Counted from the stretch's first letter, positions 8,091 through 17,896 are shown. The stretch: 64,000 bases of DNA from Thermomonospora catenispora (GCF_006363815.1 NZ_RRYT01000016.1:682-64681); one strand, 5' to 3'. Program-made: numbers and translations. The notes: a model not told the origin generated them from the letters alone.

Positions 8091-8465
8091 TCAGTAGCAG
8101 CGGCGGATGTGGAAGGCCCACCCGCCGCCCTCGAGGGTCTCCTCCCGGACGAACTCCTGGGACTTCATCCGGCACCAGGCCGGAACGTCGGTGCGCGCCG
8201 CCGCGTCGTCGGCCAGCACCGCCACCACCTCGCCCACCGGGACCTCCCGGATCCGTTCGGCCAGCCAGATGATGGGGATCGGGCACTTGCGGCCGAGGGC
8301 GTCGATCACCAGCGCCGGGGCCGGGCCGGCGGGCTCGGCCGGCGCCCCGGCCGGCGTCCCGTCGGACGGTCCCGCGGACGCGGCGGCCCGCTGCTCGGGT
8401 GCGGGCTGGTCGCGCCGATGGCGGCCGGTGGTGGCGCGGCGGGTGCCGCGGCTACGGAACCTCAT
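8091..8465 (-). CDS. TusA-family sulfurtransferase
   Basis: Small sulfur-carrier protein. The C-terminal 75 residues are a TusA fold with the sulfur-accepting Cys in ALGRKCPIPIIWLAERI. The N-terminal 50 residues are an Arg/Ala/Pro-rich extension absent from E. coli TusA, making the protein 124 residues. The ATG at 8465 follows an AGGAG site and lies 11 nt after the stop of the cysteine desulfurase, so the pair form an operon that can load sulfur from cysteine onto the carrier. The acceptor is unknown; possibilities are tRNA thiolation, molybdenum cofactor or metal-centre assembly. Confidence 0.85.
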   Translation of the reverse strand: MRFRSRGTRRATTGRHRRDQPAPEQRAAASAGPSDGTPAGAPAEPAGPAPALVIDALGRKCPIPIIWLAERIREVPVGEVVAVLADDAAARTDVPAWCRMKSQEFVREETLEGGGWAFHIRRCY

Positions 8466-8476
8466 GGGCGCTCCTG

Positions 8477-9628
8477 TCACGCGGTGGTCATGCCGGCACC
8501 GCGACGCAGCCTGCTCACCGCGTCCGGGAGCACGGCCAGGAACCGGTCGACTTCGGTGGACTGCACGCCACGGGGCAGCGATACCCGGACGTTCCCGTGG
8601 GTGATCACTCGCATCGCCTCCAGCACGTGGCTGGGACGAAGCGTATCGGCTGTGCACGAGCTGCCGGAGGAAACCGCGAATCCCAGCCGGTCGAGTTCGG
8701 TCAGCAGCGCCTCGCCCTGGACGTACAGGCAGGAGAACGTGACGATGTGCGGGAGCCGCCGCACCGGGTCGCCCACCACCTGCACGTCCGGCACCGTCTC
8801 CGGCACGGTCCGGCGGATCCGGTCCACCAGGGCCGACAGCCGGGGGCCGTCGGCGGCCATCTCGGCGCGGAAGGCGCGCAGCGCCGCCGCGGCCGCGGCG
8901 GCGGCCGGCACGTTCTCGAACCCCGGGACCCGGCGGCCCTCGCGCTCGTCGTCGGGCAGCGGCGACCTCCATCGGGTGTTCTTGCGGATCACCAGCACCC
9001 CGACCCCGGCCGGGCCGCCCCATTTGTGCGCGCTGGCGGCCAGCATCGACCATCCGCCGGGCACCTCCACCCGGCCCACGGACTGGGCGGCGTCCACCAT
9101 CAGCGGCACCCGCGCGGCCCGGCACGCCTCGGCGACCTCCGCCACCGGCTGCAGCGTGCCCACCTCGTGGTTGGCCGACTGCAGGCAGGCCAGTGCGGTG
9201 TCCGGGCGCAGCGCGGCGGCGAACGCCTCCGCGTCGACCCTGCCGAACTCGTCCACGCCGATCCGGGTGACCTCGCCGCCCTCGCACTCGTGCAGCTCGG
9301 CCGCGTGCAGCACGCTGGAGTGCTCCACCTCGCTCACCACCAGGTGCCGGCCGGCGCGACGGCGGGCGCGCAGGCCCCCCAGCACCGCCAGGTGCACCGC
9401 CTGGGTGCCCGAGGAGGTGAAGAAGACCTCATCCGGCCGGACGCCGAGCACCTCGGCGACCTGGGCGCGGGCGGCGTCCAGCAGCATCCTGGCCCGGCGG
9501 GCGGAGCCGTACAGCCGCGCGGGATCGGCCCAGCCGCCGTCGAGGGCCTCCAGCAGCGTCGAGCGCGCCGCCGGATGCAGAGGCTCGGTGGAGGCGGCGT
9601 CGAAATAGCCTTCGGGCGCACTGCTCAC
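8477..9628 (-). CDS. cysteine desulfurase, aminotransferase class V
   Basis: PLP enzyme that releases sulfur from L-cysteine as an enzyme-bound persulfide. The PLP lysine is Lys202 in SAHKWGGPAG, the PLP-stacking histidine lies in SEVEHSSVL (His103), and the catalytic Cys325 is in SSGSSCTAD. Length 383 is normal for IscS/NifS-like proteins. The start is a GTG. It forms a two-gene operon with the TusA-like gene and is divergent from ctaC; the oxidase genes may be coincidental neighbours. It is not in a suf operon, so it probably serves a dedicated thiolation route. Confidence 0.92.
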   Translation of the reverse strand: MSSAPEGYFDAASTEPLHPAARSTLLEALDGGWADPARLYGSARRARMLLDAARAQVAEVLGVRPDEVFFTSSGTQAVHLAVLGGLRARRRAGRHLVVSEVEHSSVLHAAELHECEGGEVTRIGVDEFGRVDAEAFAAALRPDTALACLQSANHEVGTLQPVAEVAEACRAARVPLMVDAAQSVGRVEVPGGWSMLAASAHKWGGPAGVGVLVIRKNTRWRSPLPDDEREGRRVPGFENVPAAAAAAAALRAFRAEMAADGPRLSALVDRIRRTVPETVPDVQVVGDPVRRLPHIVTFSCLYVQGEALLTELDRLGFAVSSGSSCTADTLRPSHVLEAMRVITHGNVRVSLPRGVQSTEVDRFLAVLPDAVSRLRRGAGMTTA

Positions 9629-9695
9629 GCCCCGACACTAACCCGTCCCGTCCCCAAACCCGCCACCCGATCAGGGGGGTGAGGCACCTTCGCGC

Positions 9696-9701
9696 TAATG
9701 T
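9696..9701 (+). promoter_or_regulatory. candidate -10 element TAATGT for ctaCDF
   Basis: TANNNT match about 72 nt before the ctaC GTG in the 144-nt region divergent from the desulfurase operon; the ribosome-binding site GGGGAAGG is at 9758-9765. Confidence 0.4.
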
Positions 9702-9772
9702 GTCTGCACACATGTGAACTACCGACCTGACCGCCCGGGAGCTCCGGGCTTCACCTGTGGGGAAGGCATTCC

Positions 9773-10591
9773 GTGAGTCCGACCCGCTCAAAGGAGCGGC
9801 GTACGCCGGTGCGCGGCCGCCGCACAGTGACCAGTGCCGGCGCGCTGGCCCTGCTGGCGCTGAGCGCCACCGCGTGCAGTGAAGAGGCGACCCGCCTTGG
9901 CATGCCCGAGCCGATCAGCGAGCAGGCCGAGCGCATCCTGACGCTCTGGCAGGGCTCCTGGATCGCCGCGTTCGCCGTGGGAGGCGTCGTCTGGGGTCTG
10001 ATCATCTGGGCGGTGTTGTTCCACCGCAAGCGCTCCGACGACCTCCCGCCGCAGGTCCGCTACAACCTGCCGATCGAGATGCTCTACACCGCGGTGCCGT
10101 TCGTGATCATCGCGGTGCTGTTCTACTTCACCGCGCGTGATCAGAACTACGTCGAGAAGACCACCGACGACGTGGCCGCGGTGATCGACGTGCACGGCTT
10201 CCAGTGGAGCTGGCAGTTCGATTACAAGGAGAGCCTGGCCCCGAACGCGCCCGTGGTGGCCTCGGTGGTGGGCGTCCCGGTGGACCCCAACGCCGCCGAC
10301 AAGCCGCAGGTCGTGATCCCTGCGGGGCAGAAGGTCCGCTTCCGGCTGCACTCCAACGACGTGATCCACTCGTTCTGGGTGCCGGCCCTGCTGTACAAGA
10401 AGGACGTCATCCCCGGCTACGTCAACGAGTTCGAGGTGACGGCCACCAAGACCGGTCTGTACGAGGGCCGCTGCGCCGAGTTGTGCGGCGTCGACCACAG
10501 CCGGATGCTCTTCCAGCTCAAGGTGGTCACGCCCGATGAGTACCAGAAGTTCATTGCCGATTCGAAGGCGGCCCGAGGAGCACAGCAGTGA
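9773..10591 (+). CDS. ctaC: cytochrome c oxidase subunit II, lipoprotein
   Basis: Carries the CuA centre that takes electrons from cytochrome c in the terminal oxidase. The lipobox LSATAC places the lipidated cysteine at residue 35, followed by two transmembrane helices (about 60-85 and 102-122). The CuA ligands lie in [12 protein letters not shown] (Cys234, Cys238, His242, Met245), with the aromatic electron-entry patch [11 protein letters not shown]. The sequence has no CXXCH, so no fused cytochrome c. The start GTG has a good ribosome-binding site. The stop overlaps the ctaD start by GTGA. Confidence 0.97.
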   Translation: MSPTRSKERRTPVRGRRTVTSAGALALLALSATACSEEATRLGMPEPISEQAERILTLWQGSWIAAFAVGGVVWGLIIWAVLFHRKRSDDLPPQVRYNLPIEMLYTAVPFVIIAVLFYFTARDQNYVEKTTDDVAAVIDVHGFQWSWQFDYKESLAPNAPVVASVVGVPVDPNAADKPQVVIPAGQKVRFRLHSNDVIHSFWVPALLYKKDVIPGYVNEFEVTATKTGLYEGRCAELCGVDHSRMLFQLKVVTPDEYQKFIADSKAARGAQQ

Positions 10592-12270
10592 CAACGCTCA
10601 GCCCCGCTCCGAGCGCATCGCTCGCCGCGTCGCGGACCAGCAAGGGGCGCATCATCGCCTCCTGGCTGTCCTCCACCGACCACAAGGTGATCGGTAACCT
10701 CTATCTGATCACCTCGTTCGTGTTCTTCCTGATCGGTGGCGTGCTGGCCATCGTGATGCGGGCCGAGCTGTTCAAGCCGGGCCTGCAGGTGGTGAGCAAC
10801 GAGCAGTTCAACCAGTTGTTCACCATGCACGGCACGATCATGCTGCTGATGTTCGCCACGCCGCTGTTCGCCGGCTTCGCCAACGCGATCATGCCGCTGC
10901 AGATCGGCGCTCCGGACGTGGCGTTCCCGCGGCTGAACATGCTGTCGTACTGGCTGTTCCTGTTCGGCAGCCTGATCGCGCTGTCGGGCTTCCTGACCCC
11001 CGGCGGCGCCGCCAGCTTCGGATGGTTCGCCTACGCCCCGCTGTCGGACGCGGTCCGCTCGCCCGGCGTCGGCGGCGACCTGTGGGTGCTGGGACTGGCC
11101 CTGGGCGGTCTGGGCACCATCCTGGGCGCGGTCAACTTCATCACCACCATCCTGTGCATGCGCGCTCCGGGCATGACGATGTTCCGGATGCCGATCTTCA
11201 CCTGGAACGTCCTGCTCACCTCGATCCTGGTGCTGCTGGCGTTCCCGCCGCTGGCGGCGGCGCTGCTGGGACTGGCCGCCGACCGGCTCTACGGCGCGCA
11301 CATCTTCGACTCCTCCCACGGCGGAGCGATCCTGTACCAGCACCTGTTCTGGTTCTTCGGCCACCCGGAGGTCTACATCATCGCGCTGCCGTTCTTCGGC
11401 ATCGTGACCGAGATCCTGCCGGTGTTCAGCCGCAAGCCGATCTTCGGCTACATCGGCCTGGTGTTCGCCACCATCGCCATCGCCGGTCTGTCGGTCACCG
11501 TGTGGGCGCACCACATGTACGTGACCGGCCAGGTGCTGCTGCCGTTCTTCTCCTTCATGACGTTCCTGATCGCGGTGCCCACCGGGGTGAAGTTCTTCAA
11601 CTGGGTCGGCACCATGTGGCGGGGACAGCTCACCTTCGAGACGCCGATGCTGTGGGCGGTCGGCTTCCTGGTGACGTTCCTGTTCGGCGGTCTGACCGGC
11701 GTGATCCTGGCCTCCCCGCCGCTGGACTTCCAGCTGTCGGACTCCTACTTCGTGGTGGCGCACTTCCACTACGTGCTGTTCGGCACCGTGGTGTTCGCGA
11801 TGTTCGCCGGCTTCTACTTCTGGTGGCCCAAGTGGACCGGCAAGATGCTGAACGAGACGCTCGGCAAGGTCCAGTTCTGGATGCTGTTCATCGGCTTCCA
11901 CGGCACCTTCCTGGTGCAGCACTGGCTGGGCGCGGCCGGCATGCCGCGGCGCTACTCCGACTACGCCGAGGAGTTCACCGCGCTGAACCAGGTGTCGACG
12001 GCCTTCACGGTCCTGCTGTCGCTGTCGATGCTGCCGTTCTTCTACAACGTGTACATCACTGCGAAGCGGGGCAAGAAGGTCGAGGTCGACGACCCGTGGG
12101 GCTACGGCAACTCGCTGGAATGGGCGACCTCCTGCCCGCCGCCCCGGCACAACTTCACCTCGATTCCACGGATTCGCTCGGAGCGTCCGGCGTTCGACCT
12201 GCACCACCCGCATGTGGGGGTGCGCGGCGAGCTGGCCGGCGCCGGGACCGCTACCAAATCGGAGCACTGA
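10588..12270 (+). CDS. ctaD: cytochrome c oxidase subunit I
   Basis: Catalytic subunit with heme a, heme a3 and CuB; reduces oxygen and pumps protons. The low-spin heme ligand is in [10 protein letters not shown], the CuB and D/K-channel region shows [16 protein letters not shown] and WAHHMYVTG, and the heme a3/a ligands are in [11 protein letters not shown]. About 12 transmembrane helices fit the 560 residues. The C-terminal 45 residues ([15 protein letters not shown]) are the soluble tail typical of actinobacteria. Translationally coupled to ctaC and followed 3 nt later by ctaF. Confidence 0.98.
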   Translation: MTTLSPAPSASLAASRTSKGRIIASWLSSTDHKVIGNLYLITSFVFFLIGGVLAIVMRAELFKPGLQVVSNEQFNQLFTMHGTIMLLMFATPLFAGFANAIMPLQIGAPDVAFPRLNMLSYWLFLFGSLIALSGFLTPGGAASFGWFAYAPLSDAVRSPGVGGDLWVLGLALGGLGTILGAVNFITTILCMRAPGMTMFRMPIFTWNVLLTSILVLLAFPPLAAALLGLAADRLYGAHIFDSSHGGAILYQHLFWFFGHPEVYIIALPFFGIVTEILPVFSRKPIFGYIGLVFATIAIAGLSVTVWAHHMYVTGQVLLPFFSFMTFLIAVPTGVKFFNWVGTMWRGQLTFETPMLWAVGFLVTFLFGGLTGVILASPPLDFQLSDSYFVVAHFHYVLFGTVVFAMFAGFYFWWPKWTGKMLNETLGKVQFWMLFIGFHGTFLVQHWLGAAGMPRRYSDYAEEFTALNQVSTAFTVLLSLSMLPFFYNVYITAKRGKKVEVDDPWGYGNSLEWATSCPPPRHNFTSIPRIRSERPAFDLHHPHVGVRGELAGAGTATKSEH

Positions 12271-12273
12271 CCG

Positions 12274-12684
12274 ATGCGCGTTCAGGCGTTCATGTTCTAC
12301 GGGTGCGCCATCTTCTTCCTGGTCACCGACGTCGTCTACTGGCTGTGGTCCAAGGAGTGGACGGGCACCACCGCACTTGCCCTGGCGGTCGGTCTGGCCG
12401 GGCTGATCGGGTTCTACATCCACTTCACCATCCGACGGCTGGAGAAGGCCAACGGCGGACCGCTGTATGAGGACGACCCCGACGGCGAGATCATGCAGGC
12501 GGCCGGTGAGCTGGGCTTCTTCAGCCCGCACAGCTGGTGGCCGCTGTTCGTGGCGCTGTCGGCGGCGACCTTGACGCTGGGCTTCGTCTTCGGCTGGTGG
12601 CTGGTGATCTTCGGAATCGCGGCGGTCCTGATGAGCAGCATCGGACTGGTCTTCGAGTACTACCGAGGCCACTTCCAGCACTGA
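12274..12684 (+). CDS. ctaF: cytochrome c oxidase subunit IV
   Basis: Small accessory subunit of the actinobacterial aa3 oxidase. The 136-residue protein has four hydrophobic helices in two pairs (about 5-25, 32-52, 88-108, 110-130), with a polar loop PLYEDDPDGEIMQAAGELGFFSPHSWWP, the family hallmark. Starts 3 nt after ctaD with ATG. Last gene of the ctaC-ctaD-ctaF operon; subunit III (ctaE) is 13 kb away with qcrCAB, as usual in this phylum. Confidence 0.95.
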   Translation: MRVQAFMFYGCAIFFLVTDVVYWLWSKEWTGTTALALAVGLAGLIGFYIHFTIRRLEKANGGPLYEDDPDGEIMQAAGELGFFSPHSWWPLFVALSAATLTLGFVFGWWLVIFGIAAVLMSSIGLVFEYYRGHFQH

Positions 12685-12711
12685 CGGTTGGTTTTAGGCA
12701 AAAGGTCTCCT

Positions 12712-12753
12712 AAGGGGGCCGGTGTCCGCTTACCGCCGGGCATCGGCCCCCTT
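12712..12753 (+). terminator. terminator after ctaF
   Basis: AAGGGGGCCG at 12712-12721 pairs with CGGCCCCCTT at 12744-12753 around a 22-nt loop; followed by CATAATT. Confidence 0.55.
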
Positions 12754-12873
12754 CATAATTGACCCGTCCATCCAATCGGGTGAGCGCGTGACATAACGGG
12801 GGAAAACGGGCGTTCCGTCTCCAGTGGGCGGGGAACGAACGCGGTCGCCCGACGAGGAACGGGGGGTGGAGAC

Positions 12874-14187
12874 GTGAGCGGTGGCGTCCGGAATCCGGGG
12901 GGCGGCAGGACCGCCCGCACCGCCGGGGCGATGGCGACGGCGGCGGCGCTGGCGGCCGCGGCGGCCGGGTGCAGCGGAGACGACGCCCGGCCCGTCCGAC
13001 CGTTACCGATCGGGCTCAGCGTGATCCCGCAGGGGGCCGCAGAGGTCCCTCCCGAGAACCCCATCGTGGTCCGGGTGCACGACGGCACCCTGCAGAACGT
13101 CACCGTCCGGACCGGGAACGAGCGGGTCGAGGGCTTCTTGAGCGGCGACCGCAGCGAATGGCGGTCGCGCTGGGCGCTCACCCCGGGCTCCGGCTATGAG
13201 GTGATCGCGACCGCCATGGGCCGCGACGGGCGGACCCGCACCGTCACCGGCCGGTTCACCACCCGCAAGGTCTCCAAGGGGATCGAGGCGTCGGTGGAGG
13301 CGCCGAATCCCGGGGAGACGGTGGGCGTCGGGATGCCGATCATCCTGCGGTTCGACCGTCCGGTGACCGACCGGGCGGCCGTGGAGCGGGCCCTGGAGGT
13401 GCGCTCCAGCCGCCGGATCGAAGGGGCCTGGCACTGGTTCGCCGAGGGACGGAGCGTGGTGTTCCGGCCCCGCAGATACTGGCCGGCCCACACGGAGGTG
13501 CGGCTGATCGCCCACCTGAACGGGGTCCGCGCGGTCCGTGACGGCTACGCCACCGAGGACCTGGACCTGAAGTTCCGGATCGGGGAGGAGCACGCCACCG
13601 TGGCCGACGCCAAGACGCACCGCATGGTCGTCTACCGCAACGGCCGGAAGATCAAGGACTTCCCGATCAGCATGGGCAAGGGGACGATCCGCAAGTACAC
13701 CACCACCAACGGCGTCCATCTGACGATGGACAAGGGCAACCCGGTGATCATGGACTCCTCCACCGTGGGCTGCCCGCCCGGATGCCCCGACTACTACCGC
13801 CTGACCGTCCACTGGTCGGTCCGCATCTCCAACAGCGGCGAGTACGTGCACTCCGCGCCCTGGTCGGTCGGCTCGCAGGGACGCGCCAACGTCAGCCACG
13901 GCTGCATCAACATGCATCCCACGGCGGCCCGCTGGTTCTACAACTTCAGCTACCGGGGCGACCCCTACACCGTCACCGGCACCGACCGCGAGCTCGAGCC
14001 CGACAACGGCTGGGGATACTGGCAGCTCGGCTGGAAGAAGTGGGTGGCGGGGAGCGCCCTGGGACAGTCGGTGATGGTCGGTCCCGAGGGCAGCACCCCC
14101 GTCCCGCCGAGCCGCCCGGAGCAGCGCCCGCCGGCGTCGCCCTCGGCGGCGATCCCCTCGGCCTCTCCGGCCGCCCCGGGTGGCTGA
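12874..14187 (+). CDS. L,D-transpeptidase lipoprotein (Ig-like domains plus YkuD)
   Basis: Makes 3->3 cross-links in peptidoglycan outside the membrane. A lipobox (AAAAAGC near residue 33) anchors it. Two Ig-like domains follow (about 45-145 and 150-250, containing PENPIVVRVHDGTL and PIILRFDRPV), then a YkuD catalytic domain (about 250-375) with the active-site SHGCINMHP (Cys344) and upstream His in YVHSAPWSVG. The last 30 residues are a Pro/Ser/Ala-rich tail. Architecture and length match mycobacterial LdtB-type enzymes. It opens a run of cell-wall genes and converges on the M48 protease with an 11-nt gap. Confidence 0.93.
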   Translation: MSGGVRNPGGGRTARTAGAMATAAALAAAAAGCSGDDARPVRPLPIGLSVIPQGAAEVPPENPIVVRVHDGTLQNVTVRTGNERVEGFLSGDRSEWRSRWALTPGSGYEVIATAMGRDGRTRTVTGRFTTRKVSKGIEASVEAPNPGETVGVGMPIILRFDRPVTDRAAVERALEVRSSRRIEGAWHWFAEGRSVVFRPRRYWPAHTEVRLIAHLNGVRAVRDGYATEDLDLKFRIGEEHATVADAKTHRMVVYRNGRKIKDFPISMGKGTIRKYTTTNGVHLTMDKGNPVIMDSSTVGCPPGCPDYYRLTVHWSVRISNSGEYVHSAPWSVGSQGRANVSHGCINMHPTAARWFYNFSYRGDPYTVTGTDRELEPDNGWGYWQLGWKKWVAGSALGQSVMVGPEGSTPVPPSRPEQRPPASPSAAIPSASPAAPGG

Positions 14188-14197
14188 ACGGGGCCGG

Positions 14198-15493
14198 TCA
14201 CCAGCCGCGCGGCTCGGGCACCCCGTTGAGGCGGGCCCAGGTGCGGGCCATGGCGATCCGTTCGGGCCCGCTGGGGTGGGTGAACCACAACGCGTACTCG
14301 ACCGGGTCGGGCCGCAGATCCGACAGGTTGCGGATCGACAGCTCGCGCTGCATCGACACGAAGGTGGCCGGGTCGCGGGTCAGGTTCAGGGCGTGGGCGT
14401 CGGCGCGGGCCTCGATGCGCCGGCTGACCAGATTCTGCACCGGGCCGCCGAGCTGGGTCAGCACGGTCACGGCGGCCAGCAGCAGCGCCAGCTGTCGGGG
14501 ATCCGCTCCGTCGGAGCCGTCGTCGGCCAGCCCGGCCCGGCGGCGCAGCCGCGGCGAGGTCAGCACCAGGAACAGCAGGCAGACGCAGCCCGAGACGCTC
14601 AGCGCACCCACCAGGGTGCCGTGCAGCACGTCCCGTCGCTTGGCGTGCCCCAGCTCGTGCGCCACGATCGAGCGGATCCGCTCCGGCGGCGAGGACAGCA
14701 GCGTGTCGTACACCACGATCCGGCGGGTGGAGCCGAAACCGGACACGTACGCGTTCAGTGCGGTCGTCCGCCGGGACGCGTCGGCGACCAGCACGTCCTC
14801 GACCGGCACCCCGTCGCGCTCGGCCATCTGCAGCAGCTCGGTGCGCAGCCGTCCGGCCGGCAGCGAGGTGAACCGGTTGAAGAGCGGCTCCACCACCACC
14901 GGATAGACGAACGACACCGCCACCACCAGCGCGAACCCGCCCACGGCGGCCCCGGTCCACCAGTAGCGCGGGAACCGGCGGGCCAGCGCGAACAGCGCCA
15001 GCGCCGCCACCGTCCAGATCACCCAGGTCAGCCCCAGCGACTTGAGCTGGTCCAGCAGCCAGGAGGGCCAGGTCTGGACCGACAGCCCGTACCGTCGCAG
15101 CACGCTCTCCCGCCAGACCGCGAACGGCAGCGCCACCAGCCGCAGCAGCGTGGTCAGCGCGATCACCGCCGTCACGAGCCGCAGCGTCCGCCGGCGCGTC
15201 CACCCGGTGCACGCGCCGAGGAGACGCGCGCCCAGCGGCGTCAGGCCCAGCAGCCCCACCGCCAGCAGCCCGACCAGCAGCCCGGCGTAGGCGGGCGGGG
15301 TGATCGCCTGATCGAACGCCGCCGAGCGGGCCAGCTCGGCGGGGGCGAAGTCGCGCTCGGGGTCCGGCCGCACCGCGCCGCCCGGCACCCGGCCGGGCAG
15401 CGGGTTCCACGGCGTGGTCGCCGCCAGCACCGCGGCCACCGCCGTCAGCAGCACCGCCGCCGTGATCAGCGCCGCCCTCCGGGCCCGCCTCAT
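14198..15493 (-). CDS. M48-family membrane metalloprotease
   Basis: Integral-membrane zinc protease of the Ste24/HtpX type. The zinc motif HELGH begins at His279 (AHELGHAKRRD), and the third ligand is likely the Glu of RRIEARADAHAL. An N-terminal signal-anchor is followed by several hydrophobic segments (about 70-90, 105-125, 150-170, 175-195, 300-320). At 431 residues it resembles the long CAAX-protease branch. The start ATG overlaps the stop of the upstream protease gene (ATGA), so both are made from one message; the frame remains open upstream but that extension is a shadow of the upstream gene. Confidence 0.88.
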   Translation of the reverse strand: MRRARRAALITAAVLLTAVAAVLAATTPWNPLPGRVPGGAVRPDPERDFAPAELARSAAFDQAITPPAYAGLLVGLLAVGLLGLTPLGARLLGACTGWTRRRTLRLVTAVIALTTLLRLVALPFAVWRESVLRRYGLSVQTWPSWLLDQLKSLGLTWVIWTVAALALFALARRFPRYWWTGAAVGGFALVVAVSFVYPVVVEPLFNRFTSLPAGRLRTELLQMAERDGVPVEDVLVADASRRTTALNAYVSGFGSTRRIVVYDTLLSSPPERIRSIVAHELGHAKRRDVLHGTLVGALSVSGCVCLLFLVLTSPRLRRRAGLADDGSDGADPRQLALLLAAVTVLTQLGGPVQNLVSRRIEARADAHALNLTRDPATFVSMQRELSIRNLSDLRPDPVEYALWFTHPSGPERIAMARTWARLNGVPEPRGW

Positions 15494-16746
15494 CCCAACT
15501 CCTTCCGCAGATAATCGCGCCACATCGCGGTGAACTCGGCGGTGCCCACGCCCAGCGTCGCGCGCAGCGCCGCCTCCTGGGACCGGCGGCCCGCCGTCCG
15601 GTACAGCGTCATCAGCGTCTTCTCGCCGTACCGCTCGGCGATCATGCGGCAGGCCAGCCACGCCTCCGCGTACACCTGGGGGAGCCGGGCCGGGCCGTCG
15701 AAGTCGGCGGCCTCCGGCAGGGATTCGGGCACCCGGCCGGCCGCCACCTCGCGGGCCAGTTCCCGCGCCGCCGAACGCACCGGCACCGTGGTCGACCGGT
15801 AGCCGAGGTAGTCGGCCAGCCCTTCGATCAGCCACAGCGGGGTGCGGCCGTCGCGTGCGGCCCCCGTGGCGATGTGGGCGAGCTCATGGGTGAGGACGAC
15901 CTCGCGGCCGAGGGCGTTCAGCCTGCCGAAGGTGCCGGGGGCGATCACGATCCGATCCTCCCCGGAGGGACCGGAGACGGCCAGCGCCGCGACGTTCGTC
16001 ACCGAGTCTCCGGGGGTCAGCGCGGCGGCCCCCTGATCGTCGGCGGGGACCAGCGCCACCGCCCGACGCGGCCAATCCTCCCCCACGACCTCGGTGATCT
16101 GCGGCACGGCGGCGTCGAGCCGAGCGGCGATCTCCTCCAGGCCGCCGGTCGCACCGATCACCAGGCTGCGCCGGCCGCGCACCACGGCGATCCGGGCCCC
16201 GTCCCAGACGTCGGCGTCGTCGCGCAGCCCGTGCACGGTCCCGTCGCCGACGATCCGCCAGGCGGATCCCTCGCCGGGGGCGAAGGTCAGGTAGCGGGTC
16301 CGGACGACGTCGCGTTCGTCATGCCCGCGCAGCCGGTACCGCAGCGTCAGCCGCATGGTGGCGCCGCGGTCGCCGGTGGCGACGGGCACGGGGGAGTCCA
16401 CCTCTTCCCGCCAGGTCTCCAGCGGCAGCCGCATCAGGTTGTCGAACAGCAGACGCTGCGCCTCGCGGAACGTCTCGGCGGCCCCGGACACGGTGGCCAG
16501 GAAGGCGATCCGGTCGCGCTCCCGGACCGCGCGCGCCCGGTTCCGCAGGAGCGCCTGCACCGCCTGCGCATCGGGAGGCGGGACGGATGCGCTCGCGGCG
16601 GCCGCCGGGGCGGGGGAGCGGCCCGGTCGGGAGACCGTCCACACGCCGCCGGCGAGCAGGACGGCGACCAGGACCGAGACGACGAGCACCGGCCGGCGCC
16701 TTCCGCGCCGGCCGGTGCTCGGGGGGTGCGGTGTGCCGTCGGCCAT
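15490..16746 (-). CDS. membrane-anchored gluzincin-like metalloprotease (peptidase MA-like)
   Basis: A 418-residue protein with a basic N-terminus, one transmembrane helix (about 18-38), an Ala/Pro linker and a large extracellular part. The zinc motif is HELAH in VLTHELAHIATG, with a downstream glutamate in WLIEGLADYLGY, the HExxH-E arrangement of gluzincins. The region before it (residues 60-190) has an NTF2-like look (YLTFAPGEGSAWRIVGDG). Substrate unknown. Coupled to the M48 protease by a 4-nt overlap, so the two may act in one processing step at the cell surface. Start ATG at 16746. Confidence 0.82.
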   Translation of the reverse strand: MADGTPHPPSTGRRGRRRPVLVVSVLVAVLLAGGVWTVSRPGRSPAPAAAASASVPPPDAQAVQALLRNRARAVRERDRIAFLATVSGAAETFREAQRLLFDNLMRLPLETWREEVDSPVPVATGDRGATMRLTLRYRLRGHDERDVVRTRYLTFAPGEGSAWRIVGDGTVHGLRDDADVWDGARIAVVRGRRSLVIGATGGLEEIAARLDAAVPQITEVVGEDWPRRAVALVPADDQGAAALTPGDSVTNVAALAVSGPSGEDRIVIAPGTFGRLNALGREVVLTHELAHIATGAARDGRTPLWLIEGLADYLGYRSTTVPVRSAARELAREVAAGRVPESLPEAADFDGPARLPQVYAEAWLACRMIAERYGEKTLMTLYRTAGRRSQEAALRATLGVGTAEFTAMWRDYLRKELG

Positions 16747-16797
16747 GCCGGTGATCCTATTGACCGGGCATGGGCGCGGCCTCTCCGCGGGAGGAGG

Positions 16798-17589
16798 TCA
16801 CTCGACGTACTCGGGGTAGCCGTAGCCCACGATGGTGTCGGGGGTGCGGACCTTGGAGACGACCTGGTTGGAGATGTTGCCCTCGACGGTCTTGACCTTG
16901 CCGTCGTCGAGGACCTCGGTGACCAGGCCCACGTGATCGATGCCGCCGATCCGCTTGCCGCCGGCCCAGTCGAAGAAGACGATGGCGCCCGGCTTGGCCT
17001 TGGTGCCCCAGCGGCCCTGGTCCTTGAACGAGCTCGCGTAGGTCACGGTGTAGGGGTCGGCGCCGAGCACGTCCTTGTCCCCGGTCTTGTCGGCGACCCA
17101 GGCCAGGAACATCGCGCACCAGGCGGCGTCCTCATAGACCTTGGGGTTGCTGCCGCCGTCGCGCCTCACGGTCTCCTTCGCACGCTCGGTGGTGGCGAAC
17201 CACTGGCCGTACTTGGACCGGCCAGCGCCGTCCTCACTGATGCCCACCTGGCTCTTGGCGATCTCGATGACCTCCTCGGCCGTGGCCTTCTTCGCGGCGG
17301 TCGCCTCGCCCTCGCCCTTGCGCGCGCGCTTGTCCTTCGTGCTCTCGCCCTCGTCGGCGGAGCGGTCGCTCACGTCGGTGAACGCGGTGATCGGGGAGGC
17401 GGCCTTGACGGCGGACTCGGCCGGAGCCTGGGTCGCGATGGTCAGCCCGGTGGTGGCCACCGCGCCGGCGACCAGGGCGCCGGCGACCGCGCTCTGGCGG
17501 GAGCGGAAGCCCTCGGCCAGACGGGTCAGGGCGGGGATGGCGGTGTCGGTGATGCTGGTGAGACGGTCGAAACGACGCTTGCCTGCCAC
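16798..17589 (-). CDS. CHAP-domain cell-wall amidase/endopeptidase under c-di-AMP riboswitch control
   Basis: Predicted secreted peptidoglycan hydrolase. The N-terminus has a long basic leader and a hydrophobic core (AVAGALVAGAVATTGLTIATQAPAES, split by small residues) as in actinobacterial signal peptides, then a charged linker. From about residue 105 comes a CHAP domain with the catalytic Cys in EDAAWCAMFLAWVAD and His in GIDHVGLVTEV; it ends TIVGYGYPEYVE. GTG start at 17589 with GAGGA ribosome-binding site, 23 nt after the riboswitch. In Streptomyces and relatives ydaO riboswitches commonly sit before cell-wall hydrolases, which fits. Confidence 0.9.
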   Translation of the reverse strand: MAGKRRFDRLTSITDTAIPALTRLAEGFRSRQSAVAGALVAGAVATTGLTIATQAPAESAVKAASPITAFTDVSDRSADEGESTKDKRARKGEGEATAAKKATAEEVIEIAKSQVGISEDGAGRSKYGQWFATTERAKETVRRDGGSNPKVYEDAAWCAMFLAWVADKTGDKDVLGADPYTVTYASSFKDQGRWGTKAKPGAIVFFDWAGGKRIGGIDHVGLVTEVLDDGKVKTVEGNISNQVVSKVRTPDTIVGYGYPEYVE

Positions 17590-17611
17590 GGCGTGTGCGC
17601 TCCTCTGCTTC

Positions 17612-17750
17612 CAAGCCGCCTACCGGGTTAGCTGACGGGTTCGGGCTGGAAGTCGCCCTACGGCCCGATCGGGCCGATTCACCCCGGGATGTAGGTGGGT
17701 CCCCGGCTCCGCACCTCTGTGCGAGACATGCGGACTCGGCGGCGGGCGCC
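17612..17750 (-). promoter_or_regulatory. ydaO-yuaA (cyclic di-AMP) riboswitch upstream of the CHAP gene
   Basis: Reading the minus strand, the conserved ydaO blocks occur in order: GAGCCGGGGACCCACC, CGGGGTGAATCGG, GTAGGGCGACTTCCAGCCCG, then GAACCCGTCAGCTAACCCGG and TAGGCGGC closing the P1 stem with GCCGCC near 17740. In Actinobacteria this RNA usually turns expression off when c-di-AMP is high. A second copy lies at 18147-18296. Confidence 0.9.
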
Positions 17751-17787
17751 TCGTGAACGGGCGCCCGTCTGGGCATGTGGACAGATC

Positions 17788-17804
17788 GCCCTGCGGTTCA
17801 GGGC
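17788..17804 (-). terminator. short hairpin after the small secreted protein gene
   Basis: GCCCTG-CGGTT-CAGGGC between the small ORF stop (17897) and the CHAP riboswitch. Weak, no T-tract; it may separate the two riboswitch transcripts or allow read-through. Confidence 0.3.
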
Positions 17805-17896
17805 ACGGCTCGGCCTAGGGCCGGCCTTCGGTAAGGGTCTGGGTGCGCCGGAATGATGCGGTGGGACCGGTCGGGCCCATGGCGCCGGCGCGCGCC

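Noticed and set aside
10417-12681. 754-codon open frame opposite ctaD/ctaF
   Set aside because: Antisense shadow created by high GC third positions; the product is Gln/His/Arg-rich with no domain, while the other strand encodes clear oxidase subunits.
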